Part shown: in pieces, positions 35,247 through 45,840 of the stretch
Layout: each line of letters starts with the position of its first letter
Position numbering within the stretch: the stretch's first letter is position 1
NCBI GenBank assembly: GCA_030407005.1
Contig: JAUDYN010000006.1
Coordinates: forward strand, 1,426,001-1,490,000
Reading direction: 5' to 3'
Source: Desarmillaria ectypa
Taxonomy: Eukaryota > Basidiomycota > Agaricomycetes > Agaricales > Physalacriaceae
DNA: 64,000 bases
Translations under genes and position numbers: made by a program
Notes under the pieces: generated by a model
What the model was told of the DNA's origin: nothing
The model's database searches: none
The model's input: only the letters and a program-made list of their open reading frames with translations

Positions 35247-36727
35247 GGCAAGACTGCTGTGAAGAGTCAAATAGAAACGACTAGACCAGAAAATGGGGAA
35301 AGATGCACCTCCTCACACATCTTTTCATCCCAAGTACCTTTACAAAACAAATCAGAACTTGTGTTCTCTTCATATGCACCCCTAGAACCCTCGCGCCCAT
35401 TCAACCCGCCGGTGATCCTGCTCGGCTCCTTGTCGTAAATGACCGCACCATAACGAGCCCACCGCTCAACCGCTGCTCCCCAGCCTTCAGCTGTAGTCCC
35501 CCTAGAGCGATATCTCTTCGGCAGTGCAGTTCCTCACCCTCGGCGCTCCTTATGCATGTGATCTTGCGAGCGACTCTCAACTGATATCAGAACCCGGAAG
35601 TACAATGCGTGGTGTGGTGGACGCGTGTATAGAGCCGGGTCTTTATCGGAGGGGAGGCAATGCCGATGTCAGAGCTAAAAGATGATCACCAACGTTGGAA
35701 CTATGATTAAACTTAAAAAACCCCCCTGTTCAATCCGCCATGGCGATGAGGAACAGGACCCTGAGAAATACAAGGAGTAGGTCCACACAGCTCGGTCGTA
35801 TTCACTCTCCTGATACTCTCTTACAGTACGCACAATTCTTTGGACTAAGGCATGTGAACGGCCTGGTGAATTTCCACCGATAAAGTGTTGGTTCCATCGT
35901 TACCCAACAAACGTGCCGCCGAATGCAGTCGGTGGTTGATAAGCGAATTTGAATCGTACACGTACGGGGTTCGGATGCATATCCCAGTGACCAGCGAGTC
36001 ATGCGATCGACTCGTTACCTACTCGGACTTTGCACCTCCGGGGGGGGGCAGTGCGACGTTCAGAGAGGAAAGCTGGGATCACAGAACAAGGATTATCTGA
36101 TCTTTCCCCTCTCCTCCCAGTTACGAGGCACAACTTCTCTTATGTTGCGTTCAGAAACAGAGGATTGGAACCGCTCCCCTCACGAATAATTAGACATATG
36201 CATCAAGATTCATGAACTTCCCGGATGGGGGATTCCTCTCCGGTGTACCTCGCGATGCACGCAGTAATACAAGGGCTTGGTTCAAAGTAGAGGGTTGGTG
36301 ATATCAGAGCTCGAAGACCAGCGTCCCGCGTGGTGGGAAGCTGCCAGGCCCTCACTGCCTCCCGAAAGGGAATACAAGACCTCTTCCTCGAGAAAATCAG
36401 AGCAAGAAATACAAGAACGCGCAAGTTTCCAAAAAGTACTCATTTCTTTCTCATGGGGATGCGTCAAGTTCAAAGTTCATGTTACGGCCTAGTCTCAAGC
36501 TTTCTGGTTGTAAAGAGAGAAAATAATGGAATCAACCACCCGTAGAAAAATGGAACCAACGACCCAGGAATGTAATCGTCTCGCCGAATTACAAGTCGGG
36601 GTGCAATGTAAGGCTCCTCAATCATGTGCACAACCTTCGTTCCCAGATCAGGCACTTTTTCCCCAAATGGGCGAGTCCTTCATGTCGCCTCGATATAGTA
36701 TTCCCCTTCACTTAGGCTGGGGTTGCG
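35247..36727. other. Gene-free stretch
   Basis: About 1.5 kb has many short overlapping ORFs (at most 93 codons) on both strands and none with motifs. There is a G run at 36041-36047. No repeat or RNA gene recognised. Confidence 0.45.
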
Positions 36728-36735
36728 TATATAAA
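36728..36735 (+). promoter_or_regulatory. TATA box of secreted peptide gene A
   Basis: TATATAAA lies 88 bp upstream of the ATG at 36824. The leader is C/T- and A/C-rich, as in highly expressed fungal genes. Confidence 0.6.
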
Positions 36736-36823
36736 ATGTGCATCCCCCTGGCGTCTCTAGAGACTACAGTTCCTCCTCTGTCTATCCGAACGATATTTCT
36801 TTCGAAACCAAACACAAACAACC

Positions 36824-37088
36824 ATGCGTTGTATCTCTCTCGTCGTTTTGGTTCTGAGCTCTCGTGAGTCTTCGTCCTTGTGGTTATTTTTTTTTTTCAT
36901 TTTGCTAGTGACGGTTCTCGTCTTGTCCTCTCCTATCCCCGTTCCCGTTCCCGTTCCTGAGACCGAGGTCGATGTACGTCTCTTCAATTATAATGCTCGA
37001 TCGCATGTGTTTACTCAAATCCATGTAGGCGCGAAACCCTGATCCAGCGGGGTGCCTCACCTCGCGATTCTCTTGCTACAAGGTGTAG
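36824..37088 (+). CDS. Small secreted CX6C peptide precursor A, ~54 aa
   Basis: No described family is recognised. Three exons: MRCISLVVLVLSS plus LTVLVLSSPIPVPVPVPETEVD, then ARNPDPAGCLTSRFSCYKV with TAG at 37086. Introns begin GTGAGT (after a phase-1 break) and GTACGT (phase 0) and end GCTAG and TGTAG. The first ~20 residues form a signal peptide. A Pro-Val repeat and an acidic spacer follow, then the C-terminal segment with two Cys separated by six residues. Without the second splice the ORF ends in an unrelated sequence. I prefer the spliced form because the inverted copy at 40975-41277 has introns at the same two places and the same C-terminal motif. Secretion followed by processing to a disulfide-looped peptide is inference. 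Confidence 0.75.
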
Positions 37089-37958
37089 ACCACCATCATA
37101 TGTATGTCCCCCCCTCACATTCGCGTACCCACGCTAATCATGGCCTCCTAGATTCTATAGCGACACCAACTCTCGTTAACACCCGACTGTCCGACTTTTC
37201 TTTCTTATAGATGCCCCATCCCTGTATCGTTAGTGTATACGTCTTCGCTCTCGCTGTTATACTTGAATGCATTTGTATTGTCCTGTTTAAGCTTAGGGCG
37301 AGGAGCAAAGGCTGGTGCACATCCAAGCCTGGATGTCGCTCTAGACATTACTAGCTACTGATTCTGGAATGGCTGAGGTCAAGGGACTGCCAGTAATCGC
37401 TGTGGGTCGACCCACATGAATCGAGTCACGCTGTGATTGCTCTATTTTCCACAGTACCGCAGAGGAAACTCTGAATACACGGTAGTCCGATAGTGGGGGC
37501 GATACTCTGCGGTAGCAGCGGCTTTAAAAAATTCTCTATTGCTGTCAAGCTCGGGGTTGGCTGGAGGTCGAAATATGAAACGACAACTGTCAGTAGGTGT
37601 TTCGTCGTTTTTTTTTCCATGGCTTTCGGGGTTGGAGACATCCGAGAGTGTGCCCCTCTTTATGATGATAGATCAGGCGATCACTGTGGAGACGATCGAT
37701 GGGCGGAACAAGATCAGGTGTAGATTGGTGTAGGTCCACGGACGAGTCGGAGGTCGTAACGATGGTAGGTAATAACAAGTGTAGCCGTGTTGCGGACAAC
37801 GGGCAGTGTCGAGTGAATGAAATGAATAATTCGCAAATGAAGGGTAATAAGGAAGGTGATTACTATAGTACTGTATGATACGACTAGAATACAACAAGCA
37901 GTAAGAGAGTGTAAATGTAAACTTTAATGGGCGTGAAAAGCCAAGTCCGACCAGCGGA
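37089..37958. other. Gene-free stretch
   Basis: Short ORFs only (at most 76 codons). The 37570-37630 region contains a T run. Nothing recognisable; it holds the 3' regions of two convergent genes. Confidence 0.45.
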
Positions 37959-38615
37959 TTAAAGGGAAGCCTTTAGGGCTCTCAAATGCATAAGAACATC
38001 CTCACGATCATGTCGGTTCCACTCTCCAGACCAGCCCTTTTCCTTGCGGCGACCCCAATACCGACTGCGATCAATAAAATGCCTGCGCTCGCCTTCGTCT
38101 ACGCTCTGTGAACGGACCTCGTCTTTAACGACAGGTATTTTGGGAGTGGCACGGACAGATGCTGAGCGGATGAATTTACGAGGAGAGGAAGGGAAGAGGA
38201 GGGGGGTTTTGTCTGACTCTTCCTCTTGAAAGGAGGGCAATGGGGCATGTTTGGGAAGGGGAGAAATGATGGTATCAATGCTGCAACTGCGGCGTCTAGC
38301 GCGGCGTGCAGGAACGGGTGATACGAGCTCAGGCGGGACATTCTCGCCGAATGTACGAGCTAGTTTAGCCATTCGCTTCCATCGTTCGTCTGGTTTTCTC
38401 TCATATATAGGAGATATTGGAGAGAGAGGACCGTTGTCATTGGAAAGTTCTGTTGTATGAATACGTAGAACGAGAGCTGGGCCAGTGCCTGGGACGAGGG
38501 AGAGGGACATTTGGGATTCTTGTGTGTGAACAAACTGGCATTGGGGTGTTGTACCGAGGAGTGCACCAAGTTTGCGTGTAGAGCGTAGAATACGTGTACG
38601 TTCGTAGGGAGTCAT
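37959..38615 (-). CDS. Basic orphan protein, 218 aa
   Basis: Family not recognised. It is a single ORF from ATG 38615 (MTPYERTRILRSTRKLGALL) to 37959. The N-terminal ~80 residues look ordered (QMSLSLVPGTGPALVLRIHT). The middle is Pro/Ser-rich with basic clusters (PVPARRARRRSCSIDTI) and possible phosphorylation sites. The C-terminus is DRSRYWGRRKEKGWSGEWNR, followed by REDVLMHLRALKASL. Codon use is normal for the window and both other strand frames are mere shadows, so coding is likely. Possibly a cytoskeletal or nuclear regulator, but nothing in the sequence proves it. Confidence 0.65.
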   Translation of the reverse strand: MTPYERTRILRSTRKLGALLGTTPQCQFVHTQESQMSLSLVPGTGPALVLRIHTTELSNDNGPLSPISPIYERKPDERWKRMAKLARTFGENVPPELVSPVPARRARRRSCSIDTIISPLPKHAPLPSFQEEESDKTPLLFPSSPRKFIRSASVRATPKIPVVKDEVRSQSVDEGERRHFIDRSRYWGRRKEKGWSGEWNRHDREDVLMHLRALKASL

Positions 38616-38859
38616 GGCAGTAAAAGGTTGGGAAGGAAATGAGTGAATATAAGGGATACCATTGTTCTTGTTATACCCGGTACCGACATTTCAAATTCGA
38701 CCTCTTTTGTCGTCACAGTAACATCCTTAAAGTCACACGACCGCTGCAACGCCGACCCGCCCAAAGTTGGATTCATTACCGCTTGAAACACTAAATTATT
38801 CCTACACCCGCCTACCCGCCAAGTTCGGATTGTTCTGTATCGCCGTGACATCGCTTAGG

Positions 38860-40442
38860 ATGAGCGCAGCATCTACCTTTGCCAATACAGACCTACCCCC
38901 GCCCTACACTCCGAACGTCCACCCGGAACCGTCCTTTACTCTCGTACCTGGATCAGTCTAGGCCTTCAGGGTTACGAGATTTAACTCACCGCTTTACTTG
39001 TTCTGGATGAGGAAGGTCTTCATTATATCGAACTTTGTCCTACGTTTGGAATACTCTTGTCATCCACTTTTACCAGCATCTCTCCGTTTCTCGGCCCGGT
39101 CTGCTGACTATCCTCGCTGATCAATATACGTTGGAAAAGGAACATACCCGACAGCTCCCATTCACGGCCATCAGTTCCTTATTTCCAACTCGGCGGTCAC
39201 GTCCTACTTTGATCACCGGCTCTCAACGGAGATGCTAATCCCTGCGCCTCCTCGACCACGGATCTTTGTCGCATTAATCCAAGATTTTCTCATCCGGATC
39301 CCATCTCACAGCACAGCGGCATCTTACCTCCACTCTGACACTTGTCCCCGTCGCGACAAATATCCTTCACCTCTCTGCATTATTTCATTGTCTTGTCCTT
39401 ATTTTGGAAGCTTTTGTTTTGTTATTCATGCGGTCATCTCCACGGGCATCAATCTTCTTTTGATTCAGCATCCTATGCCGAAGAAGAATATTCAGCACCA
39501 GAGCGGCGCGGTCTCGTTTTCCTTCCCAACTTTATATATCTTAGGAGATTTAACCCAACTTGAAAACTTCCATTCATGGTGAATTTACCGTTGCCATAGA
39601 GTTCAACATCCAAGTTGTGTATCTGCTTATTTCGGTGCGTTTGCGGCTGCTGGCATCAAAACATGAAGCGATTGCCTCACTCTTTACTCGTCACGTACAA
39701 ACCACAAAACCATCCGCCCCAAATGTAATCAATGACACGTTGTCACCACCATGTTCCCTCGTTGGCTTGCGTTGACTTCCATGTGGTCGCGACTTTCCTC
39801 CCCTCACTCTCCTCGCTGATCATCCAAACATCGAAACCCGTTATTCGAAGGGAACGTACCCGACTCAACGACTGGTCGCCTTTTTCGACCCGCACCCACA
39901 TCTTCGGTGGGCATGTCCTTGCTTTCATCACCGGAAATGTCAATCCATGCGTCGACACGGACGTTTTCATCCTCGTCCGCGATTCTCCCGTTTGTACATG
40001 CCCGCCATTTGATCTACTCCTTACGCTCGTCCATCGAATCGACATCCCACTGTCAAACAACCACTATCAGTGTCCCGTTTTCCCGTACAATCCACGTAAT
40101 CATCCGCGCCAACCTCCTCTGTCCCGGCGCCACCGTCCTCGTACAAGTTTTCGCCTCCCACATCTCACGGCTCACACGAGGAGTATTTCTCCCGGCACGA
40201 TTCCCTCGCTGGGTATTTGTATTCTGGAAGGTCTCCTTTGCTTCCTGGATCATGATTGCACTAGTTTGTCCCCGAAATTTGTTACCCCACGATTTAAATT
40301 TATTCTTGGATATAGGCCTTTGTCTTCTCTTCTTCATCCGTCTGATGTACTATTCTTCATATCACGAAACCAGAAGCCCTGTATGGGTGAATGCTCAAGA
40401 AGTGACAAAGATTTACGCCGTGAGTGTACCATGAACGCATAA
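38860..40442 (+). CDS. Doubtful multi-exon or decayed gene with hydrophobic segments
   Basis: ATG 38860 opens MSAASTFANTDLPPPYTPNV, a PPxY-type start common in fungal proteins. The following frames are open in pieces only: 39035-39238, 39232-39582, 39342-39563, and two overlapping frames at 39732-40442. The frame at 39907-40434 has SRTIHVIIRANLLCPGATVL, FASHISRLTRGVFLPARFPR and FWKVSFASWIMIALV, which look like membrane helices. The overlapping 236-codon frame is Pro/His-rich and less protein-like. Segments around 39090-39290 and 39800-39960 resemble each other, which may indicate an internal duplication. I cannot build a continuous splice model. It could be a real membrane-protein gene with several introns, or a pseudogene. 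Confidence 0.3.
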
Positions 40443-40974
40443 TCCTCACTCAGAGCAAAGGGAATAATACCAAGAACTTCCAAAACTAGTACAAGAGCTC
40501 CACCGTAGTCATATGGTTACCAGACTGGTAGATGGAATGGTGGCGGCGTATGCCAGTGAAATTTACCCATCAACATCCTTTGTATTTTGATAGATTGAAG
40601 ATGACACCTGGCGTTCATTCCTTAGGCTTTTGTGCGTTGAACGTTGAGAACATTTAGATATCCAGAATAAAGTTACACAGCACACGAAAGCAGATTAAAA
40701 AAAAACAACATGACCTGAAGAGGACGAGAAACAGACACGAAAGTAAATTAACTAGCGATACAATTCAACACTCTATGATGAATGAAAGTGCGAGGAATGA
40801 GTGAGTGGGTATCCACAATGGGCAGCGCGCTGGGGAAGGATTATAAACAGGCGGAAGGGATGGATGGGTGGCGCTCTAGACTTTTTCTATGGTCTACTGA
40901 AAGAACCATCAGCATGCGACGAAGACATGAATGGGAGAGAAGGAACCTACGTTATCAACATTGCTTAGAAGCAG
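40443..40974. other. Gene-free stretch
   Basis: A 99-codon ORF on the plus strand (40782-41081) is antisense to peptide gene B and is not credible. No other feature. Confidence 0.45.
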
Positions 40975-41277
40975 GAGAATCGCGCGGTGCGGCAACCAGC
41001 TGGGTCAGGCTGAGCTTCAGGGTTTGGATCACGGGCCTAGGACGAAAAGATGAGATGACGACCAAGATGGAATCCACTTAAACGAACGTACATCGACTTC
41101 GGTTGCCTCGAGTGCGGGAACTGGTACGGGTTCAGGCCCGGGAGAGGGAACAGGTGTTGACGCGACAAGGACAGTCACTAGGAGAAGGGAGCACGAATGA
41201 GAACAAGAAGAAATAGGAAGAGACAGGAAGAACTCACGCGAGCTCAACACCAAAACGACTAGTGAAACACAGCGCAT
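40975..41277 (-). CDS. Small secreted CX6C peptide precursor B, ~65 aa
   Basis: This is a paralogue of peptide A in opposite orientation. From ATG 41277: MRCVSLVVLVLSS plus LTVLVASTPVPSPGPEPVPV, PALEATEVD, then ARDPNPEAQPDPAGCRTARF and SCF, with TAA ending at 40975. The introns lie at the same two positions as in copy A (GTGAGT and GTACGT donors, both acceptors CCTAG). Signal peptide, Pro-rich spacer, conserved EVDAR(N/D)P junction and DPAGCxTxRFSC end are shared. The differences are in the spacer length and in the residues after the second Cys (F versus YKV). The conserved parts are the signal peptide and the C-terminus, as expected when the C-terminus is the mature product. There is no CaaX box, so it is not a prenylated mating pheromone. 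Upstream TATA at 41366-41371. Confidence 0.77.
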
Positions 41278-41365
41278 ATCGAAAGTATGTGCAAGTTTAC
41301 AATTGTTCGACAAAAGAAGGAATGCGAGGGGAGAACAATAAAGCCCTTCTCCCCATCCTCGAGGG

Positions 41366-41371
41366 TTTATA
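41366..41371 (-). promoter_or_regulatory. TATA box of secreted peptide gene B
   Basis: On the minus strand CATATAAACC lies about 89 bp upstream of the ATG at 41277, the same spacing as in gene A. Confidence 0.55.
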
Positions 41372-42355
41372 TGAGAGCAAACCCAGCAAAAAGCTCAAAG
41401 GGAGTTCCAAATACGGACGATACTTTGTTGGCAACTGAGGTGAAAGGTTGGGCCGGATTTGGAACAACGTTAACATTGCGTGGTTTTTGATTCCGAAGAT
41501 GGAAATGATAGAACGAAGAATTGGGATTAGTGTGTAATGTACGGACTATGTCCGCCTATGGTGGCAACGACATCATATGGCACTAACGAACAGCCTATAT
41601 TGGGAGTATCTCCATGCTTGGGCGAATGGCCGGGACCTCGAAAATTTACACGGGATACCAACTGGCCTCGCTTCATATGCAGTGAAGTCAAGACTCCCTC
41701 CCAGACGTGTTTTTAGCTTCTTCATATCCAAGCAGAATTCACAAGTTCACTTTCCGCTACTAGTTGAATAGTGGCGAGCCATTTAGTGACGGGATTGGCC
41801 GTTAGGGTGGATGTAGGACGCAAGAAGGATGATGGAGCGCAACGCTGGAACGTCGATCAGAATTGTGAAGCCGCCGCACAGTCAAGCTCACCCACCTCGT
41901 CTTCTGGTAGGCTCCAATTCCCATAGTGCTGCAATTCTGGAATGGAAACATTATGAGGTTATCTGAGGTTCGCGCTAAACATTGCAATCCAGGCAAGTTG
42001 GAGGTCCAGGTGCTACTCCTGCCAGTGATTGATGGGCTTGTTCGGCCGACCGATCAACGACGCGCATGAGTCGCCGATTCTTTTTCACTATGTATGTGGT
42101 GGGAATTGAACGGGAGGCAATGTTACATTGATCACAGCCCAAACGTTTACCGAAGAGAATCTTAAAAAGATACTATTCGATAACATGCATTAAGCCCTGG
42201 AGCAAATTTAATCAGCTAGTAGCTACGTGCTCAGATTGATTCTAAAGCTCCTGATTCCAAGCTACATTGAACGACCAGAGCATATGCACTTGGAACTTAG
42301 AAGGGCCTTGGGCCAAGGCAAAGCAAAAACAAAAAAAACCATCAAAATGTTACAG
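41372..42355. other. Gene-free stretch
   Basis: ORFs of at most 67 codons without motifs. There is an A run at 42331-42338 just 3' of the tRNA on the opposite strand; on the tRNA strand this is a T run that may serve as the Pol III terminator. Confidence 0.4.
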
Positions 42356-42437
42356 TGTCGGTAGCTGGAATCGAACCAGCGGCTCTTCGGAGCAGTGCTA
42401 CCACAACGAAGTGATTTAACCCCTAATCGATACCGAC
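42356..42437 (-). tRNA. tRNA-His (GTG) with a 10-nt intron
   Basis: Acceptor GTCGGTA/TACCGAC is fully paired, with discriminator A. The D arm is GATT/AATC, the anticodon stem CTTCG/CGAAG, the variable loop AGCC and the T arm GCTGG/CCAGC. Anticodon GTG is followed by one G and then the 10-nt intron TAGCACTGCT at position 37/38. The mature parts differ from the 30477 copy at a single base pair of the acceptor stem. The intron sequences are unrelated. Confidence 0.93.
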
Positions 42438-42608
42438 ATTACTAGTAATCGAAATTCACGATATCCATACACCTGCGGCATAGACTGTCCCTAGTCTTTC
42501 GTAGCGTATAACAATGTCCCAGTACAAAAATGAAGTTATATTATACGAAAAGATCATCATTACAGGTATTCCTCCATCCGTTGGTATTATCATAATCCCA
42601 CAGCCTTT

Positions 42609-43676
42609 TCAATCGGCGCCGTGGCTGGCTAAGAATGCTCCTCCTCGTCCGCCTCTGAATGACTGCCTATCTCCTCCCATTGAGAGGCCCCGACTGGGAA
42701 ACCCGCTCTCATCAACGACGTCCCACTTGGAACCGATTCTCTGGGGAAATGAGTGTCCTACAGGTGACGCCAGCGACGGAGATTGCGAGGACGTCCCAGA
42801 AGAACGCGACTTTGACTTTGACGACTTCTTCACTGGGAGCGATGAAGGGGTGAGACTAGGCAGACGAGCGGTCGGGGCAAGCTGTTGGCTGTGATACCGA
42901 ATCTGCGAAGAGGCGTCTGACGAAGTGAGTCGCGAATCGGAACCCCCGCTGCTGCCATGATGCTCTCTCCTGCTGACATACATTCCTCCATCAAGGTCTG
43001 CACCATCATCCGCTTCGGCATCAACATCTGGATGAGATGGAGGAGGCGTGTTGTAAAACCCGGGAGGGGGAACATGTAGGTACTCTCCAGTGACAGAACC
43101 GCTGCCTTGAAATCCCTCGAACTCTTCACCATCCACGGACCCGGCAGCCAAAGCCTGTGCGAGCCGCTTCGTCTCCTTACGCTCTCGCCTTCGCTTGCGC
43201 CGCTCTTCTTGAGCGCGCCTTTCCTCCTCCTCTGCTGCACGTGCTCTCTCCTGGAGCTGTTCCGGAGTCATGCTATCTATCGCTGCCGAGTCAAGTGGTG
43301 CGGCGTCAGAGTCAAACCCCGAGGAAGATGTCCGTGATATGGAGGTGCGGGAATGGCGAAGGGTGTTGTCATCCTCGTCTTCGTCGAGATGGATGGGGGG
43401 TTTGCCGCCGAAGAGGTTGAACCCAAAGAATGTTATACGCCTATGTTGTCGCTTTTTCTTCCTTCTACGATTGTTTTCACCAATATTCGAGTGCAGAGAC
43501 AGTGTCTCTGCCTCCGTGTCAGTTCCCGGATCCTGCAGCAAGTGTTCGAGATTTTGGGGAAGACGCTGGTAGCCGCTGTTGGTGGGGTCGTCATGATCAT
43601 GAACCTCTTTGGCAAGGCAGGGCATGCAAGCTGAGAATGCAGCATGGAAGGAATCCGACCAGGAGAATGAATCCAT
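42609..43676 (-). CDS. Ser/Arg-rich orphan protein, 355 aa
   Basis: Family not recognised. It is a single ORF from ATG 43676 to 42609. The first 25 residues (SDSFHAAFSACMPCLAKEV) contain a Cys pair that could be palmitoylated. A basic stretch NNRRRKKKRQHRRITFFGF is followed by acidic and Ser-rich parts. At about 135-175 a charged coiled-coil-like helix (LQERARAAEEEERRAQEERR) appears. The remainder is Gly/Ser/Pro-rich with PPPGFYNTPPPSHP, ending near the C-terminus with RQSFRGGRGGAFLASHGAD. The mixture of possible lipidation and a long disordered tail suggests a membrane-associated regulator, but that is inference. The several ORFs on the opposite strand follow from the biased codons. Confidence 0.65.
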   Translation of the reverse strand: MDSFSWSDSFHAAFSACMPCLAKEVHDHDDPTNSGYQRLPQNLEHLLQDPGTDTEAETLSLHSNIGENNRRRKKKRQHRRITFFGFNLFGGKPPIHLDEDEDDNTLRHSRTSISRTSSSGFDSDAAPLDSAAIDSMTPEQLQERARAAEEEERRAQEERRKRRRERKETKRLAQALAAGSVDGEEFEGFQGSGSVTGEYLHVPPPGFYNTPPPSHPDVDAEADDGADLDGGMYVSRREHHGSSGGSDSRLTSSDASSQIRYHSQQLAPTARLPSLTPSSLPVKKSSKSKSRSSGTSSQSPSLASPVGHSFPQRIGSKWDVVDESGFPSRGLSMGGDRQSFRGGRGGAFLASHGAD

Positions 43677-44283
43677 GGCTATGGTTGGTAGGCTTGAAAA
43701 AAGTCGTATCTATTGGTTGAGGTTGGAGGTCAAGCGCATGATAAAGCGGCGTGGCCCGGAGTTGCCGGGCTTTCAAATGCCCCCATACACGTTTCACTGA
43801 CACTAACAGAATCGGCATCGGTACGCCTTTTGCCGACCTTTTGCTTCTTCGAGCACCATCCGTTCGGAACCTTGCCGAGAAGCTGATTCGACTTTAGGAC
43901 GTCCGGTTAGGATCTTCGCAAAAACGCAATTAGCCCTTGGAGTTACAGTAGTATCAATAGCATCGGCGACGCAGAACGCTGGTTAACTATCAATTAATGG
44001 CGGTTAGCTTGGTATTCAAAACATATTGACCCGCTTCGACTCGAAGTCATCATGGACTATGGGAGTAAGCGAGTATCCATGCATTACTCACTATATCTTC
44101 AGTAATCTGCATACGCCAAAGACCTGGGCAACGTTTGGGTGTCTACAAAAAAAAACATCGCGAGGGGAAAATTCTGGTCGATGATATGAGAGATAATACA
44201 AAGCGGTTACAGTTACAGCACGTCGCAGGTCTTTCATTTGTGGCTCGGTAACACACATGAAACAGGCACATCGGAACCTTTCC
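43677..44283. other. Gene-free stretch
   Basis: Promoter of the 355-aa orphan and 3' region of the F-box gene. Only short shadow ORFs and an A run near 44146. Confidence 0.45.
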
Positions 44284-45840
44284 CTACCAGAGCATTACTT
44301 CTGTACCAGACTTTCGAAGAGCGTCGACGCGAGGCAGGGTATCCGGTCTGAGCTCGCCTCCCTTCCGAACACCTATGATAGCAGACTTCAACGCTCGCCT
44401 TTCCAACATGTCCAAGACTGCACCCTCATCCACCTCACCTGACCAAACGAGCTGCAGATGCTCTAGTTCCTGCAGCATCTCTGGATCACCGAATTCTTCG
44501 ATGAACTGGGGGGAAATGACTCTAAGACGTGTATCGATCCGTTCGACGATGGACAACCGTCTGAGTTGTGGAACTGCACGAAGGAGGGAGAGCATTTCGG
44601 GATGACCGATAGTAAGTGTGTTCAATACGAGCTCCGTGAGAAGGGGGGATTTTGAGATGTATTTTGCTAGATCGCAAATTGTATTCCTTATATCATCAGA
44701 CTCACTGCCTATCGTGCAGTCGATCTTGATAAGCTCCAAAGACGCCAGCTGGGGCATCGACCCCATCCAATGAAAGGCCGGGAGGCTGTCCTGGAGAATG
44801 AGCCTCTGGAAGGGAAATTCAACATCTCCAAATGTCAAATAGCCGCATCCTCTGAAGGTCGCAGTTGTGGCGTTAGGGAAGTCGTAAGACCGTGATGGGT
44901 ATACGAACGAGGGAATATTTGCAAAGCAGATTGTAGTAATTTGTTCGTTTGGTAAACAAAAACACGTGCCATGAAAGGCGTTGAGTGCAAGGGTATGCAG
45001 TTTCGGAGCGTATCCGAACAGCTTGACTGGAGGTTCCCCAAAGAAGTTTGCGGCATCGCCTGAAAACTCGAGGGTTTCGAGTTCTGGGAATTCTGGACAG
45101 ATATTCCATCGGAAAAAGTTCAACAAATAGATAGCTCGGGAGTCGATTCCGATGCGCTTCAATCGCCGTGGATCTAGCGCATCGACGCTGTAGAACAACG
45201 CATCCATGGCAGAACTCAGTTGCCGTTGGACACTGTTACAGCCGGATCCCCGGGCCTTCATGCCCGTGCCAAGCTCCACTGACATCTGCAGATTCAAGAG
45301 GTGCTCGCCTGAGCGCTGTTCGTACAACTTCACGATATTTTGGAACTGTGGAGAGGTGCCGTCGCAGGTAACATTGACAAGGATGAATTTCCAGAGCGGG
45401 GGGAATGATAAACAGACGTCACGCCAGTTGGCGCAGACGGAAGAGAGATAGAAGGGCGTGGTGGATACCAGTGGTAAGCCATTGCGAGAGAGAAAGGCGT
45501 CGTAGGATACGGAGGTGCAGATGAATTCGAATATTTCCTGGAGTACATCACGAGGTAGCCTGCGGATCGGGGACAAAAGGGATTCAAATTTCTTCATACA
45601 CCTCGCGAGGGATTGTCGACTGGCTTTGAGTTGCTCTAGTGCGGTATTCAGTCGAGATACTTCTGCATCATATTCTGATATCTTTTTCTGCAGATCAATG
45701 ATAACATTTGAACAAAGCCCCGTCTCTGTTTCGTCAACCCCTCGCCCGCTGCGTAGATATGTATCGACATCAAAGCACAAGGAAGGGGTTTGAGTATCAA
45801 ATAATTGGCCGCAGTTGTTGCATAGTGAAATGAATTCCAT
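44284..45840 (-). CDS. F-box protein with leucine-rich region, 518 aa
   Basis: This is a probable SCF ligase substrate receptor of the expanded agaricomycete F-box family. It is a single exon from ATG 45840 (MEFISLCNNCGQLFDTQTPS) to 44284. Residues ~50-90 form a coiled coil (LQKKISEYDAEVSRLNTALE). The F-box follows: SPIRRLPRDVLQEIFEFICT, with LSSVCANWRDVCLSFPPLWK after it, the hallmark order of this family. The rest is irregular leucine-rich repeats: LETLEFSGDAANFFG, LHTLALNAFHG, LASLELIKIDC, LTELVLNTLTIGHPEMLSLL, LRRLSIVERID, LEHLQLVW. There is no intron. The N-terminal CxxC (CNNC) could bind metal but stands alone. Target unknown. Confidence 0.88.
   Translation of the reverse strand: MEFISLCNNCGQLFDTQTPSLCFDVDTYLRSGRGVDETETGLCSNVIIDLQKKISEYDAEVSRLNTALEQLKASRQSLARCMKKFESLLSPIRRLPRDVLQEIFEFICTSVSYDAFLSRNGLPLVSTTPFYLSSVCANWRDVCLSFPPLWKFILVNVTCDGTSPQFQNIVKLYEQRSGEHLLNLQMSVELGTGMKARGSGCNSVQRQLSSAMDALFYSVDALDPRRLKRIGIDSRAIYLLNFFRWNICPEFPELETLEFSGDAANFFGEPPVKLFGYAPKLHTLALNAFHGTCFCLPNEQITTICFANIPSFVYPSRSYDFPNATTATFRGCGYLTFGDVEFPFQRLILQDSLPAFHWMGSMPQLASLELIKIDCTIGSESDDIRNTICDLAKYISKSPLLTELVLNTLTIGHPEMLSLLRAVPQLRRLSIVERIDTRLRVISPQFIEEFGDPEMLQELEHLQLVWSGEVDEGAVLDMLERRALKSAIIGVRKGGELRPDTLPRVDALRKSGTEVMLW

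Noticed and set aside
36824..41277. Basidiomycete mating pheromone precursors
   Set aside because: The peptides are of similar size but have a signal peptide and no C-terminal CaaX box, and no pheromone receptor or homeodomain genes are nearby.
43157..43720. Overlapping plus-strand ORFs of ~90-100 codons
   Set aside because: Mirror frames of the Ser/Arg-rich orphan on the minus strand.
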